Assembly (NCBI GenBank): GCA_002473385.1
Contig: DKTR01000001.1
Location: 1 to 17,144 of the forward strand
DNA: 17,144 bases
Direction: 5' to 3'
DNA from: Lachnospiraceae bacterium UBA7225
Lineage (GTDB): Bacteria; Bacillota; Clostridia; Lachnospirales; Lachnospiraceae
Made by a program: the position numbers and the translations under genes. This document shows, piece after piece, positions 1 to 6,606 of the stretch. The notes below the pieces were generated by a model that worked only from the letters and a program-made list of their open reading frames with translations, had not been told where the DNA came from and ran no database searches. Numbering within the stretch: position 1 is the first letter of the stretch; every line of letters starts with the position of its first letter.

Positions 1-1
1 C

Positions 2-541
2 TTTGATGATTTTGACTATGTGGCACTGGGGCATATTCATTCTCCTCAGAAAGTTGGAAGAGATGAGGTTCGATATGCAGGTTCTCCTCTTAAATATTCG
101 CTTAGCGAAGCGAATAATGAAAAGTCGGTTCCCCTTATTACGGTATCAGCGGAGGAACGGGTTAAGACAGAGCTTGTTCCTTTAAAACCGATGAGGAACA
201 TGAGACACATAAAAGGGACGCTGAAGGAGCTGCTGGATAAAAGGAATGTAAAAGCTCCGGAGGATTTCATTTATGCAACATTGACAGACGAGGATATTAT
301 CAATGATGTAATGGGAGTATTCCAACAGGTATATCCCAATACAGTCCGAATTGATTACGACAATTCACATACAAGAGAGATTGAGCAGGTGGATATCAGC
401 AGAATTGCCGAAAATAAATCATTTTCAGAGTTAATCGGAGACTTTTACAGGCTGATGTATGGTTGCGAGATTACAGAAGAAGAAATGGATGTAATGAGGA
501 CAGCGGCACGGGAGGCAGGTGTTATAAATGAAACCAGTTAA
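2..541 (+). CDS. sbcD: SbcD nuclease subunit, C-terminal part (5' end outside window)
   Basis: This is the Mre11-like subunit of the SbcCD complex, an ATP-dependent double-strand exonuclease and hairpin endonuclease. The reading frame is already open at base 2 and runs to TAA at 539-541, giving 179 residues, a little under half of a usual SbcD. The visible part begins FDYVALGHIH. Its GHIH is the last metal-binding motif of the calcineurin-like phosphoesterase domain, and it is followed by a GSPLKYSLSEA segment typical of the end of that domain. The rest, from about residue 60, matches the size and position of the SbcD capping domain. The gene overlaps sbcC by 14 nt, so translation is probably coupled. 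An internal ATG at 20 opens the same frame but would delete the phosphoesterase core and is not a real start. The identification rests on motif plus the sbcC neighbour and is secure. Confidence 0.93.
   Translation, partial: FDDFDYVALGHIHSPQKVGRDEVRYAGSPLKYSLSEANNEKSVPLITVSAEERVKTELVPLKPMRNMRHIKGTLKELLDKRNVKAPEDFIYATLTDEDIINDVMGVFQQVYPNTVRIDYDNSHTREIEQVDISRIAENKSFSELIGDFYRLMYGCEITEEEMDVMRTAAREAGVINETS
95..116. repeat. Perfect 9-bp inverted repeat inside sbcD
   Basis: TATTCGCTT (95-103) and AAGCGAATA (108-116) are exact reverse complements separated by the 4-nt loop AGCG. The stem lies in coding sequence for the YSLSEAN part of SbcD. No T-run follows, so it is not an intrinsic terminator. It may simply be chance. 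Confidence 0.6.
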
Positions 542-3500
542 ACTGATTATAAGCGCAATCGGTCCCTATGCGGGGAGAATTCCGGAAATAGAGTTTGATG
601 CCTTTGAAGAAAAGGGTGTGTTTTTAATATCCGGAGACACTGGTGCGGGGAAAACTACGATATTTGATGCGATATGTTTTGCGTTATATGGAACGACAAG
701 CGGAACATATAGGGATACAAAAAATTTAAGAAGTGAATATGCCGGGGATTCTGATCGTAGTTATGTAGACTTTTATTTTTCACATCAGGGGCGTGAATTT
801 CATGTTTGGAGACAGCCATCTTATGAAAGGAAAAAACAACGCGGCTCCGGTGTGGTATTAGAAAAGGAAAAGGCAATTCTTTATGAAGAGGGGAAAACAC
901 CAATAGAGGGGTTGACGCAGGTTAATAATGCCGTAAAAGAACTGCTGCACATTGATGAGAAGCAGTTTAAGCAGATTGTGATGATAGCGCAGGGGGAATT
1001 CCGGGATTTATTGAATGCGAAAACGGATCAGAGAACAGAAATACTGCGTACAATATTTTTAACGAACGGATATAAAAATATAGAGTACAGATTGAAAGAC
1101 CGAATGGATGAAAGCTACAGGATTAAGGCAAATGCTGAAAACAGTATTATTCAATATTTCGGGGATGTGCAGGCAAGTGAAGATGATGAGCTTTTGGACG
1201 AACTGGAGGATCTTAAGAGCAGAGCTGGAAGATCCCAAAGTATGTGGAATCTGGATGAAATTTTAGACGTAATGGAGCGTCTGATTTTGTCAGACAGAGA
1301 AAGATTAGAGTGCATAAAAGCAGATTTAGAGAAAGCAGAGGCGGAGCTGAAGAAGAACAACGAGGAGCTTGCGCTGGCAAGGACCAATAACAGCTTCATC
1401 GAGAAAAGAGATAATCTTGAAAAGGAGAAAGAGAAGCTTGAAAAAAGAAAGACGGAAATGGATGGAATGATCCTGCTTTTGGACAAACAAAAGAAAGCCA
1501 CCCGTAATGTGAATCCGTCTTATTCTGCGTGGACTAAAAAGTCTGATGAGGTTTCTTCAACTCAAAAGCAGATTAAAACGACAGAATCAGATTTTGAGAC
1601 GGCTGCAGCAGCTGTAAAGCAGGCTGAAGTTGTATTTAACAGTGCAAAAAAGCAGGAACCGGAGGCTGATAAATTAAAGCAAACGATAAGCCGGATTGAT
1701 GAAGAGGAACAGAAATATCAGCAAAAAGAGGAACTCGAAGGAAAGCTAGAAAAGCTTAAAGGGCGCGATAAAAATATTAGAACAGAAGAAGCGGTTTTAA
1801 AAGAAGATGAGAAATCTCTAAAGGAGAAGATAAAAGCCCTTGCTGAGACGGTTAAGGAATTAAAGGATAAGCCGGCTGAACTGGTAGAGGCAAAAAACAA
1901 GAGTGAAAAGTTAAAGAAGCTTTTGATGGATTTAGGTGCAATAATAGACAGACAGATTCCGGAAAGAGAGGAAAGGAAGAAGGTTCTTTCAAAAAAACAA
2001 AAAGCATTTTTAGATATACGTGACAAATATGAAGAAGCATGTGGCAGGAGAGATGAGGCTGAGCACATTCTCGAAGATAGCAGAGCTGGCATTTTAGCGA
2101 GAAAACTTGTAGAAGGAGAGAAATGTCCGGTGTGTGGCTCTGTGCATCATCCAGATCCGGCGAAGCTTAAAGAGGCTGCGATTTCAGAAGAGGAGTTCAA
2201 AAGACTTCAGGAAGAAGAGTCTGAGCTTCAGGAGAAAAAGAGCAATGCAAATACTGAAGCAGAAATAGCAAAGACATCATTGGAAGAATTTGAGGGGCAG
2301 CTCAAGATAACGATACTGGATTGCATTGAAAGCCCGCTTTTGGACATAGATATGGAGGAAGCGTCTCTTGAAGAATTGATTAGGGCGGTAAAGGAAGCAA
2401 AAACGCTGGTTGAGATGATGTTAAAGGAGAAGATAAAAGAATATAATTCCATTGATAAAGATTGCAGGACACTTAAGAAGGCTGAAAAAGATCTCGAAGC
2501 TGCACAGGGGGATGAAACAGAGAAACTTCATTTGAAAAAAGAAGAACTCAATGAAAACAGGCAAGAACTTAAACAGGAGCTGGCGGAAACGGAAGCGACA
2601 CGAAAGACGCTTGAAAAATTGAGCTTCCCGGATTGGAAAACAGCAAAAAAAGAGAGAAAACAGGCAGAGACGAAGAAAAATAAGATACTAGATGATATTG
2701 CGAGGGCAGAGGAGGAAAAGAAAAAGGCTGACAACAATGTTACAGCTGTTAAGTCAAAATTAGAGACATTGAAGGATAGTCTGAAACAGCAGAAAAAGGA
2801 TGAAGAGGCTTTAAGAAAGAAGTTAGATGAAGAAGTCATTGCAAATGGATTCTCTTCTGTAGAGGAAATGCGGATATGCGTTGTGAATGAAGATGATATC
2901 ACATCGTCGGATAAAGTGATTAATGAATATAATCAGGCTGTTGCAACTAATAAGAAACAGCTTTTAGACGCTGAACTGGATGCAAAAGGGAGAAAGATTA
3001 TAGACATTGAAGCCTTAAAGACTGTATGTGATGGGCAGAGCGCAAATGTAGATTTGATCAGGAAGAATTGTAATAATAACGAAAACAGAATAAGTATCAA
3101 CGAAGAAAAAAGGCGGAGTATTCTTAGCAGGAGAGAAGAATTAGAAAAAGCACGCAAAGAGAATGCAATTTGTCAGCGGCTATATAATTTGGTTAAAGGC
3201 ACAACCGGAAACGGAAAGATTACATTAGAGCAGTACATACAGGCGGCGGGATTTGACGGTATTATCGCCGCTGCAAACAGGCGGCTACTGCCGATGAGCG
3301 ACGGGCAGTATGAACTGTACCGTCAGGAGGATTCTCTTGGTAAAAGAAGCAATAATTTCCTTGATCTCGAAGTGTTAGACAATTATACGGGACACAGAAG
3401 ACCGGTGGGAAATCTTTCGGGCGGAGAAAGCTTTAAGGCCTCACTGAGCCTCGCATTGGGATTATCGGATACAGTGTCGTCTAATCTTGGCGGAGTGCAA

Positions 3501-3710
3501 ATGGATGCACTCTTTGTGGATGAAGGTTTTGGAACGTTAGACCGGAAATCGATAGATAGTGCGATGGAAATTTTAATGAATCTGACCGGAAGTAACAAGC
3601 TGGTGGGAATCATCAGCCACAGGGAAGAGCTTATGGAGAATATTCCACAGCAGATTAAGGTCAGAAAGACAAGGGATGGAAGCCAGATTGCTATTGAATA
3701 CGGCTTGTAA
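528..3710 (+). CDS. sbcC: SbcC, SMC/Rad50-like ATPase of the SbcCD nuclease
   Basis: SbcC is the ATPase and DNA-tethering arm that works with SbcD in trimming hairpins and broken ends. The 1060-residue length is normal for the family. An N-terminal Walker A motif GDTGAGKT lies at residues 36-43 and a Q-loop MIAQGEFRDLL around Q155. Long Lys/Glu-rich coiled coils fill about 190-510 and 560-930. The zinc hook CPVC (Cys533, Cys536) sits at the apex between them. The C-terminal lobe carries the ABC signature NLSGGE (962-967) and the Walker B/D-loop VDEGFGTLD (997-1005), then a conserved SHREEL histidine segment. All catalytic parts are intact. The ATG at 528 lies inside the end of sbcD and has GGAGG at 511-515 and a weaker AGG nearer. 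The gene is AT-richer and heavier in AGA, AGG and ATA codons than the genes after 4200. Confidence 0.97.
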   Translation: MKPVKLIISAIGPYAGRIPEIEFDAFEEKGVFLISGDTGAGKTTIFDAICFALYGTTSGTYRDTKNLRSEYAGDSDRSYVDFYFSHQGREFHVWRQPSYERKKQRGSGVVLEKEKAILYEEGKTPIEGLTQVNNAVKELLHIDEKQFKQIVMIAQGEFRDLLNAKTDQRTEILRTIFLTNGYKNIEYRLKDRMDESYRIKANAENSIIQYFGDVQASEDDELLDELEDLKSRAGRSQSMWNLDEILDVMERLILSDRERLECIKADLEKAEAELKKNNEELALARTNNSFIEKRDNLEKEKEKLEKRKTEMDGMILLLDKQKKATRNVNPSYSAWTKKSDEVSSTQKQIKTTESDFETAAAAVKQAEVVFNSAKKQEPEADKLKQTISRIDEEEQKYQQKEELEGKLEKLKGRDKNIRTEEAVLKEDEKSLKEKIKALAETVKELKDKPAELVEAKNKSEKLKKLLMDLGAIIDRQIPEREERKKVLSKKQKAFLDIRDKYEEACGRRDEAEHILEDSRAGILARKLVEGEKCPVCGSVHHPDPAKLKEAAISEEEFKRLQEEESELQEKKSNANTEAEIAKTSLEEFEGQLKITILDCIESPLLDIDMEEASLEELIRAVKEAKTLVEMMLKEKIKEYNSIDKDCRTLKKAEKDLEAAQGDETEKLHLKKEELNENRQELKQELAETEATRKTLEKLSFPDWKTAKKERKQAETKKNKILDDIARAEEEKKKADNNVTAVKSKLETLKDSLKQQKKDEEALRKKLDEEVIANGFSSVEEMRICVVNEDDITSSDKVINEYNQAVATNKKQLLDAELDAKGRKIIDIEALKTVCDGQSANVDLIRKNCNNNENRISINEEKRRSILSRREELEKARKENAICQRLYNLVKGTTGNGKITLEQYIQAAGFDGIIAAANRRLLPMSDGQYELYRQEDSLGKRSNNFLDLEVLDNYTGHRRPVGNLSGGESFKASLSLALGLSDTVSSNLGGVQMDALFVDEGFGTLDRKSIDSAMEILMNLTGSNKLVGIISHREELMENIPQQIKVRKTRDGSQIAIEYGL

Positions 3711-3722
3711 ACCGGATCCGGT
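3711..3722. repeat. 12-bp perfect palindrome just after sbcC stop
   Basis: ACCGGATCCGGT directly follows the sbcC stop codon and equals its own reverse complement. It has no loop and no following T-run, so it is a symmetric site rather than a terminator. Its function is unknown and it could be chance. Confidence 0.4.
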
Positions 3723-3768
3723 CACCAAAGCCGGCAGCGAAAGCTCAGACAGTGCAGGGCTGGATAAA

Positions 3769-3798
3769 GCCATTTGATTGTAAAAATGGTATCTTTTT
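3769..3798 (+). terminator. Probable weak intrinsic terminator after sbcDC
   Basis: CCATTT (3770-3775) pairs with AAATGG (3784-3789) across an 8-nt loop, with one extra G-U pair at 3769/3790. A T-run TTTTT at 3794-3798 follows. The stem is short and AT-rich, so termination may be partial. It sits between sbcC and the glf promoter, where a terminator is expected. Confidence 0.45.
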
Positions 3799-3828
3799 GA
3801 ATACATTCGCAGTTATTTGGTAAATTCA

Positions 3829-3857
3829 TAGACACAGACAGGAAAATCAATTATAAT
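3829..3857 (+). promoter_or_regulatory. Sigma-A type promoter for the glf unit
   Basis: The -35 TAGACA (3829-3834, one mismatch to TTGACA) and a perfect -10 TATAAT (3852-3857) are separated by exactly 17 bp. The predicted transcript would start near 3864, about 30 nt before the glf ATG. The glf ribosome-binding site AAAGGAG (3882-3888) lies 6 nt before that ATG. Confidence 0.75.
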
Positions 3858-3894
3858 AGAAATATGCTTAGAGAAAAAAATAAAGGAGAACACA

Positions 3895-4995
3895 ATGAAT
3901 CACTACGATTATCTGGTAGTTGGAGCCGGACTGTACGGTGCTGTGTTTGCACAGGAAGCAAAGAAGGCGGGGAAGACCTGTCTGGTGATTGATAAGCGTC
4001 CGCAGATTGCGGGAAATGTTTATACAGAAGAAATTGAGGATATTCATGTCCATGTTTATGGAGCACATATTTTTCATACAAATAATAAAAAGGTTTGGGA
4101 TTACGTAAATCAGTTCGCCACATTCAACCGTTTTACAAATTCTCCGGTTGCAAATTATCATGGGGAGCTTTATTCACTCCCGTTTAATATGTACACATTT
4201 AATAAGATGTGGGGTGTGGTGACACCGCAGGAGGCAGAGCAAAAGATTGAAGAGCAAAGAAAAGCCGCCGGTATTACGGAGCCGAAGAATCTGGAGGAGC
4301 AGGCCATCAGCCTGGTCGGCACGGATATTTATGAGAAGCTGATTAAGGGCTACACGGAAAAGCAGTGGGGCAGACCGTGCGACCAGCTTCCGGCATTTAT
4401 CATTAAACGGCTGCCGGTGCGGCTGACGTTCGACAATAATTACTTTAACGCGCTTTACCAGGGTATTCCGGTGGGCGGTTATACAAAGATGGTTGCGAAT
4501 ATGCTGGAAGGTACGGAGGTGCGTCTGAATGTGGATTATCTCAAACAGAAGCAGGAGCTGGACGCACTGGCGGACAAGGTGATCTACACCGGACCGGTTG
4601 ATGCTTATTTTGGGTACCGCCTGGGGGCGCTGGAGTATCGTTCAGTGCGCTTTGAGACGGAGGTGCTGGACATGCCCAATTTCCAGGGAAATGCGGCAGT
4701 GAATTATACAGACCGGGAGACACCCTGGACGCGGATCATCGAGCATAAATGGTTCGAGTTCGGCACGCAGCCGAAGACAGTGATCAGCCGTGAGTATTCT
4801 TCGGAATGGAAGCCGGGGGACGAACCGTATTATCCGGTGAATGATGAAAAGAACGGCGCGTTATATGTGCAGTATAAGGCGCTGGCAGACAGAGAGGAGC
4901 ACGTGATTTTCGGCGGCAGGCTTGGCGAATACAGATACTATGATATGGACGCCGTAATCGCATCAGCACTTGCAATGTGCGAAAAAGAACTGTAA
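3895..4995 (+). CDS. glf: UDP-galactopyranose mutase
   Basis: This flavoenzyme interconverts UDP-galactopyranose and UDP-galactofuranose in the cytoplasm and supplies the Galf donor for surface glycans. The 366 residues match the usual bacterial length. The N-terminal FAD-binding Rossmann motif is VVGAGLYG (Gly10, Gly12, Gly15). Characteristic later segments are GAHIFHTNNKKVW, the YSLPFNMYTF substrate-side segment, GYTEKQWG, IKRLPVR with the conserved arginines, GALEYRS, and the C-terminal GGRLGEYRYYDMD flavin-contact motif. No residue of these blocks is obviously missing. The ATG follows AAAGGAG by 6 nt. The nucleotidyltransferase begins 30 nt downstream with no terminator between, so the two are probably co-transcribed. 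Positions 4021-4140 are locally AT-rich, but they encode the conserved H, N, K, Y and F-rich part of the enzyme. Confidence 0.96.
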   Translation: MNHYDYLVVGAGLYGAVFAQEAKKAGKTCLVIDKRPQIAGNVYTEEIEDIHVHVYGAHIFHTNNKKVWDYVNQFATFNRFTNSPVANYHGELYSLPFNMYTFNKMWGVVTPQEAEQKIEEQRKAAGITEPKNLEEQAISLVGTDIYEKLIKGYTEKQWGRPCDQLPAFIIKRLPVRLTFDNNYFNALYQGIPVGGYTKMVANMLEGTEVRLNVDYLKQKQELDALADKVIYTGPVDAYFGYRLGALEYRSVRFETEVLDMPNFQGNAAVNYTDRETPWTRIIEHKWFEFGTQPKTVISREYSSEWKPGDEPYYPVNDEKNGALYVQYKALADREEHVIFGGRLGEYRYYDMDAVIASALAMCEKEL

Positions 4996-5025
4996 AAATT
5001 TAAAAAGAAACGGGAGAGGAATGCG

Positions 5026-5961
5026 ATGAATGGTGAAAAGAAGCGTATAGCGTTAGTTATTATGGCTGCCGGAATTGGTGCACGCTATGGCGGTGGCATC
5101 AAGCAGCTTGCGCCGGTCGGTCCCTGCGGGGAGATCATCATGGATTATTCTATTCATGACGCGATAGAGGCCGGGTTTAACAAAATTGTTTTTATCATCC
5201 GGAAAGATATTGAAAAGGATTTCCGGGAGGTGATCGGAAACCGCATTGAGGCAGTCTGCAGGAAGGCAGATGTTGAGGTGGCATATACGTTCCAGTCTCT
5301 GGAGGATCTGCCGGAAGGAGTATCCCTTCCTGCCGGGCGCACAAAGCCGTGGGGGACAGGACAGGCAGTGCTCTGCTGTAAGGATATTATCAGAGAGCCG
5401 TTTGTGGTGATCAACGCGGACGATTATTATGGAAAGGAAGCTTATGTCAGACTGCACGACTTTCTGCAGGAGTATTCTCCGGCAGAGCCGTACCGATTCT
5501 GCATGGCAGGTTTTATTTTGAAAAATACGCTCAGTAACCACGGCGGTGTGACGCGCGGAATCTGCCGTGTGAATAAAGCAGGCTTTCTGGAGGATGTGGT
5601 GGAGACGCATGATATCGTAAAGACTGCACAGGGAGCAGCCGTGGACGGTGCTCCTGTAGATGTGGAGAGCCACGTCTCTATGAATATGTGGGGGCTGACA
5701 CCGGAGTTTATGGATCTGCTAACGGAGGGCTTTGAAGAATTTTTCCGGAATATTGCCGGGAAGGAAGAGAAGGCGGAATATCTGCTGCCGACGTACATCG
5801 GACAGCTTCTGCGCGATGGCAGGGTGACGGTGAAAATGCTGGAGACACCTGACAAGTGGTTTGGCGTTACTTATAAAGAGGATAAACCGGCGGTGATGGA
5901 ATCCTTCAAAAAGCTGATCGCAGACGGCATATATCAGGAGAAACTGTTTTCAGATATGTAG
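5026..5961 (+). CDS. Sugar-phosphate nucleotidyltransferase family protein
   Basis: The fold is that of NTP-transferase enzymes, which join an NTP to a sugar-1-phosphate or phospho-alcohol; the exact substrate cannot be read from the sequence. The N-terminal nucleotide-binding loop is AAGIGARYGGGIKQ (residues 14-27), with the catalytic-type Arg20 and Lys26. The metal-binding block VVINADDYYG (127-136) contains Asp132 and Asp133. A glycine-rich NHGGVTRG block follows at about 171, then SMNMWGLTPEF, a signature of this Firmicute subfamily. The length of 311 residues is close to full for a single-domain enzyme with a short helical tail. GGGAGAGG (5012-5019) lies 6 nt before the ATG. Its place directly after glf suggests a role in making an activated precursor of a surface glycan, but this is inference. 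Confidence 0.85.
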   Translation: MNGEKKRIALVIMAAGIGARYGGGIKQLAPVGPCGEIIMDYSIHDAIEAGFNKIVFIIRKDIEKDFREVIGNRIEAVCRKADVEVAYTFQSLEDLPEGVSLPAGRTKPWGTGQAVLCCKDIIREPFVVINADDYYGKEAYVRLHDFLQEYSPAEPYRFCMAGFILKNTLSNHGGVTRGICRVNKAGFLEDVVETHDIVKTAQGAAVDGAPVDVESHVSMNMWGLTPEFMDLLTEGFEEFFRNIAGKEEKAEYLLPTYIGQLLRDGRVTVKMLETPDKWFGVTYKEDKPAVMESFKKLIADGIYQEKLFSDM

Positions 5962-5972
5962 AGCAGGAGCCG

Positions 5973-6020
5973 CTGCCTGGGGACATTGTCCCGCAGGGAG
6001 GCTGCTGTGAATGGAGCAGC
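5973..6020 (+). repeat. Two consecutive hairpins before the terminator
   Basis: First hairpin: CTGC (5973-5976) with GCAG (5993-5996) and GGGAC (5980-5984) with GTCCC (5988-5992) around an ATT loop, leaving a 3-nt bulge. Second hairpin: GCTGCT (6001-6006) with AGCAGC (6015-6020). Neither is followed by T-runs on the plus strand. They precede the terminator at 6035 and may protect the 3' end of the glf-unit transcript. Confidence 0.5.
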
Positions 6021-6029
6021 AAAAAAAGA

Positions 6030-6062
6030 AAAAACCATCGGATGACGGACCGATGGGTTTTT
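6030..6062. terminator. Bidirectional intrinsic terminator between convergent genes
   Basis: CCATCGG (6035-6041) pairs exactly with CCGATGG (6050-6056) around an 8-nt loop. On the plus strand TTTTT follows at 6058-6062. On the minus strand the A-rich flank 6021-6034 reads as a long T-run. It can therefore end both the rightward glf unit and the leftward rpsT transcript. Confidence 0.88.
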
Positions 6063-6108
6063 CGTATGTTTTACGATGTACTACAGGGCAGCAGTCCCCT
6101 GCAGAATA

Positions 6109-6369
6109 TTACATATTATTTACAAGCTTCGTTAAGCGGGAAACTTTTCTTGCTGCATTGTTTTTGTGGTAAACACCCTTCTTTGCTGCCTTGTCGATCG
6201 TAGACGTAGCGGAAAGCAGAGCCTCGCTTGCAGCAGCCTTATCCTGTGCGGTAACAGCAGCTTCTACTTTTTTAATAGCTGTCTTTACGCTGGATTTGAT
6301 GGACTTGTTGCGCATAGCCTTTGTCTTGTTTACCAGAATACGCTTTTTCGCAGATTTAATGTTAGCCAA
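6109..6369 (-). CDS. rpsT: 30S ribosomal protein S20 (TTG start)
   Basis: S20 is a small basic helical protein that binds 16S rRNA early in 30S assembly. The 86 residues begin MANIKSAKKRI and carry the typical MRNKSIKSSVKTAIKK, DKAAKKGVYHKNNAARKVSRL blocks of bacterial S20. The start codon is TTG (6369-6367 on the minus strand): the frame gives Met-Ala-Asn-Ile-Lys-Ser only from this codon, and a GGAGG at 6384-6380 lies 10 nt upstream, with AGGGA nearer. A TTG start is also used by Escherichia coli rpsT, where it takes part in autogenous control. The gene is monocistronic, convergent with the glf unit, divergent from the seven-gene module, and ends at the bidirectional terminator. Confidence 0.97.
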   Translation of the reverse strand: MANIKSAKKRILVNKTKAMRNKSIKSSVKTAIKKVEAAVTAQDKAAASEALLSATSTIDKAAKKGVYHKNNAARKVSRLTKLVNNM

Positions 6370-6409
6370 TTCCCTGACACCTCCAAAATATTTTCAATTC
6401 ATCTTCATC

Positions 6410-6454
6410 TTAAAACGTGTTATGTTAATCCCGGACACGGACGTTTTAACATAA
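6410..6454 (-). promoter_or_regulatory. rpsT leader with two mutually exclusive stems
   Basis: In the rpsT leader the segment at 6454-6441 can pair in two ways. TTATGTTAA (6454-6446) is complementary to 6428-6420, and TTAAAACGT (6449-6441) is complementary to 6418-6410. Each is a perfect 9-bp stem, and they share bases 6446-6449, so they cannot both form fully. A third overlap, 6439-6435 with 6420-6416, also competes. No T-run follows, so it is not a classical attenuator. Control of translation or RNA stability by S20 is possible but is inference. Confidence 0.45.
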
Positions 6455-6466
6455 ACATACTTCTAT

Positions 6467-6495
6467 ATTCTAGTTCATCTGGTTCGCTGTGTCAA
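6467..6495 (-). promoter_or_regulatory. Sigma-A type promoter for rpsT
   Basis: On the minus strand, a perfect -35 TTGACA (6495-6490) and -10 TAGAAT (6472-6467) are separated by 17 bp. Transcription would start near 6460 and give a leader of about 90 nt. This is the strongest promoter by consensus in the window, as expected for a ribosomal protein gene. Confidence 0.85.
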
Positions 6496-6569
6496 TACAA
6501 AAATTATACTTTTTTATTTCAAAATCCCTACAAATTTGTTTCATTTTTCTCACATTTCTCTCACAAGTA

Positions 6570-6584
6570 TGTTATAATATTATA
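6570..6584 (+). promoter_or_regulatory. Extended -10 promoter of the seven-gene module
   Basis: TG-T-TATAAT (6570-6578) is a complete extended -10 element 28 nt before the first ATG of the module. No good -35 is seen at 16-18 bp; TCACAT at 6550-6555 is the nearest, which fits an extended -10 promoter. The -10 is also part of a 12-bp palindrome TATAATATTATA (6573-6584). The two nearby TCTCACA repeats (6548-6554 and 6558-6564) could be a regulator site or chance. Confidence 0.65.
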
Positions 6585-6606
6585 AAGCCAAAGAAAGGAT
6601 GTTTTT

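Noticed and set aside
4021..4140. AT-rich patch in glf as a recombination tract
   Set aside because: The patch encodes a conserved Asn/Lys/His/Phe-rich segment of the enzyme, which explains the base composition; the flanks on both sides are continuous glf.
5053..5673. Minus-strand open frame of 206 codons inside the nucleotidyltransferase gene
   Set aside because: Shadow of a well-supported gene; Cys/His/Arg-rich translation without motifs.
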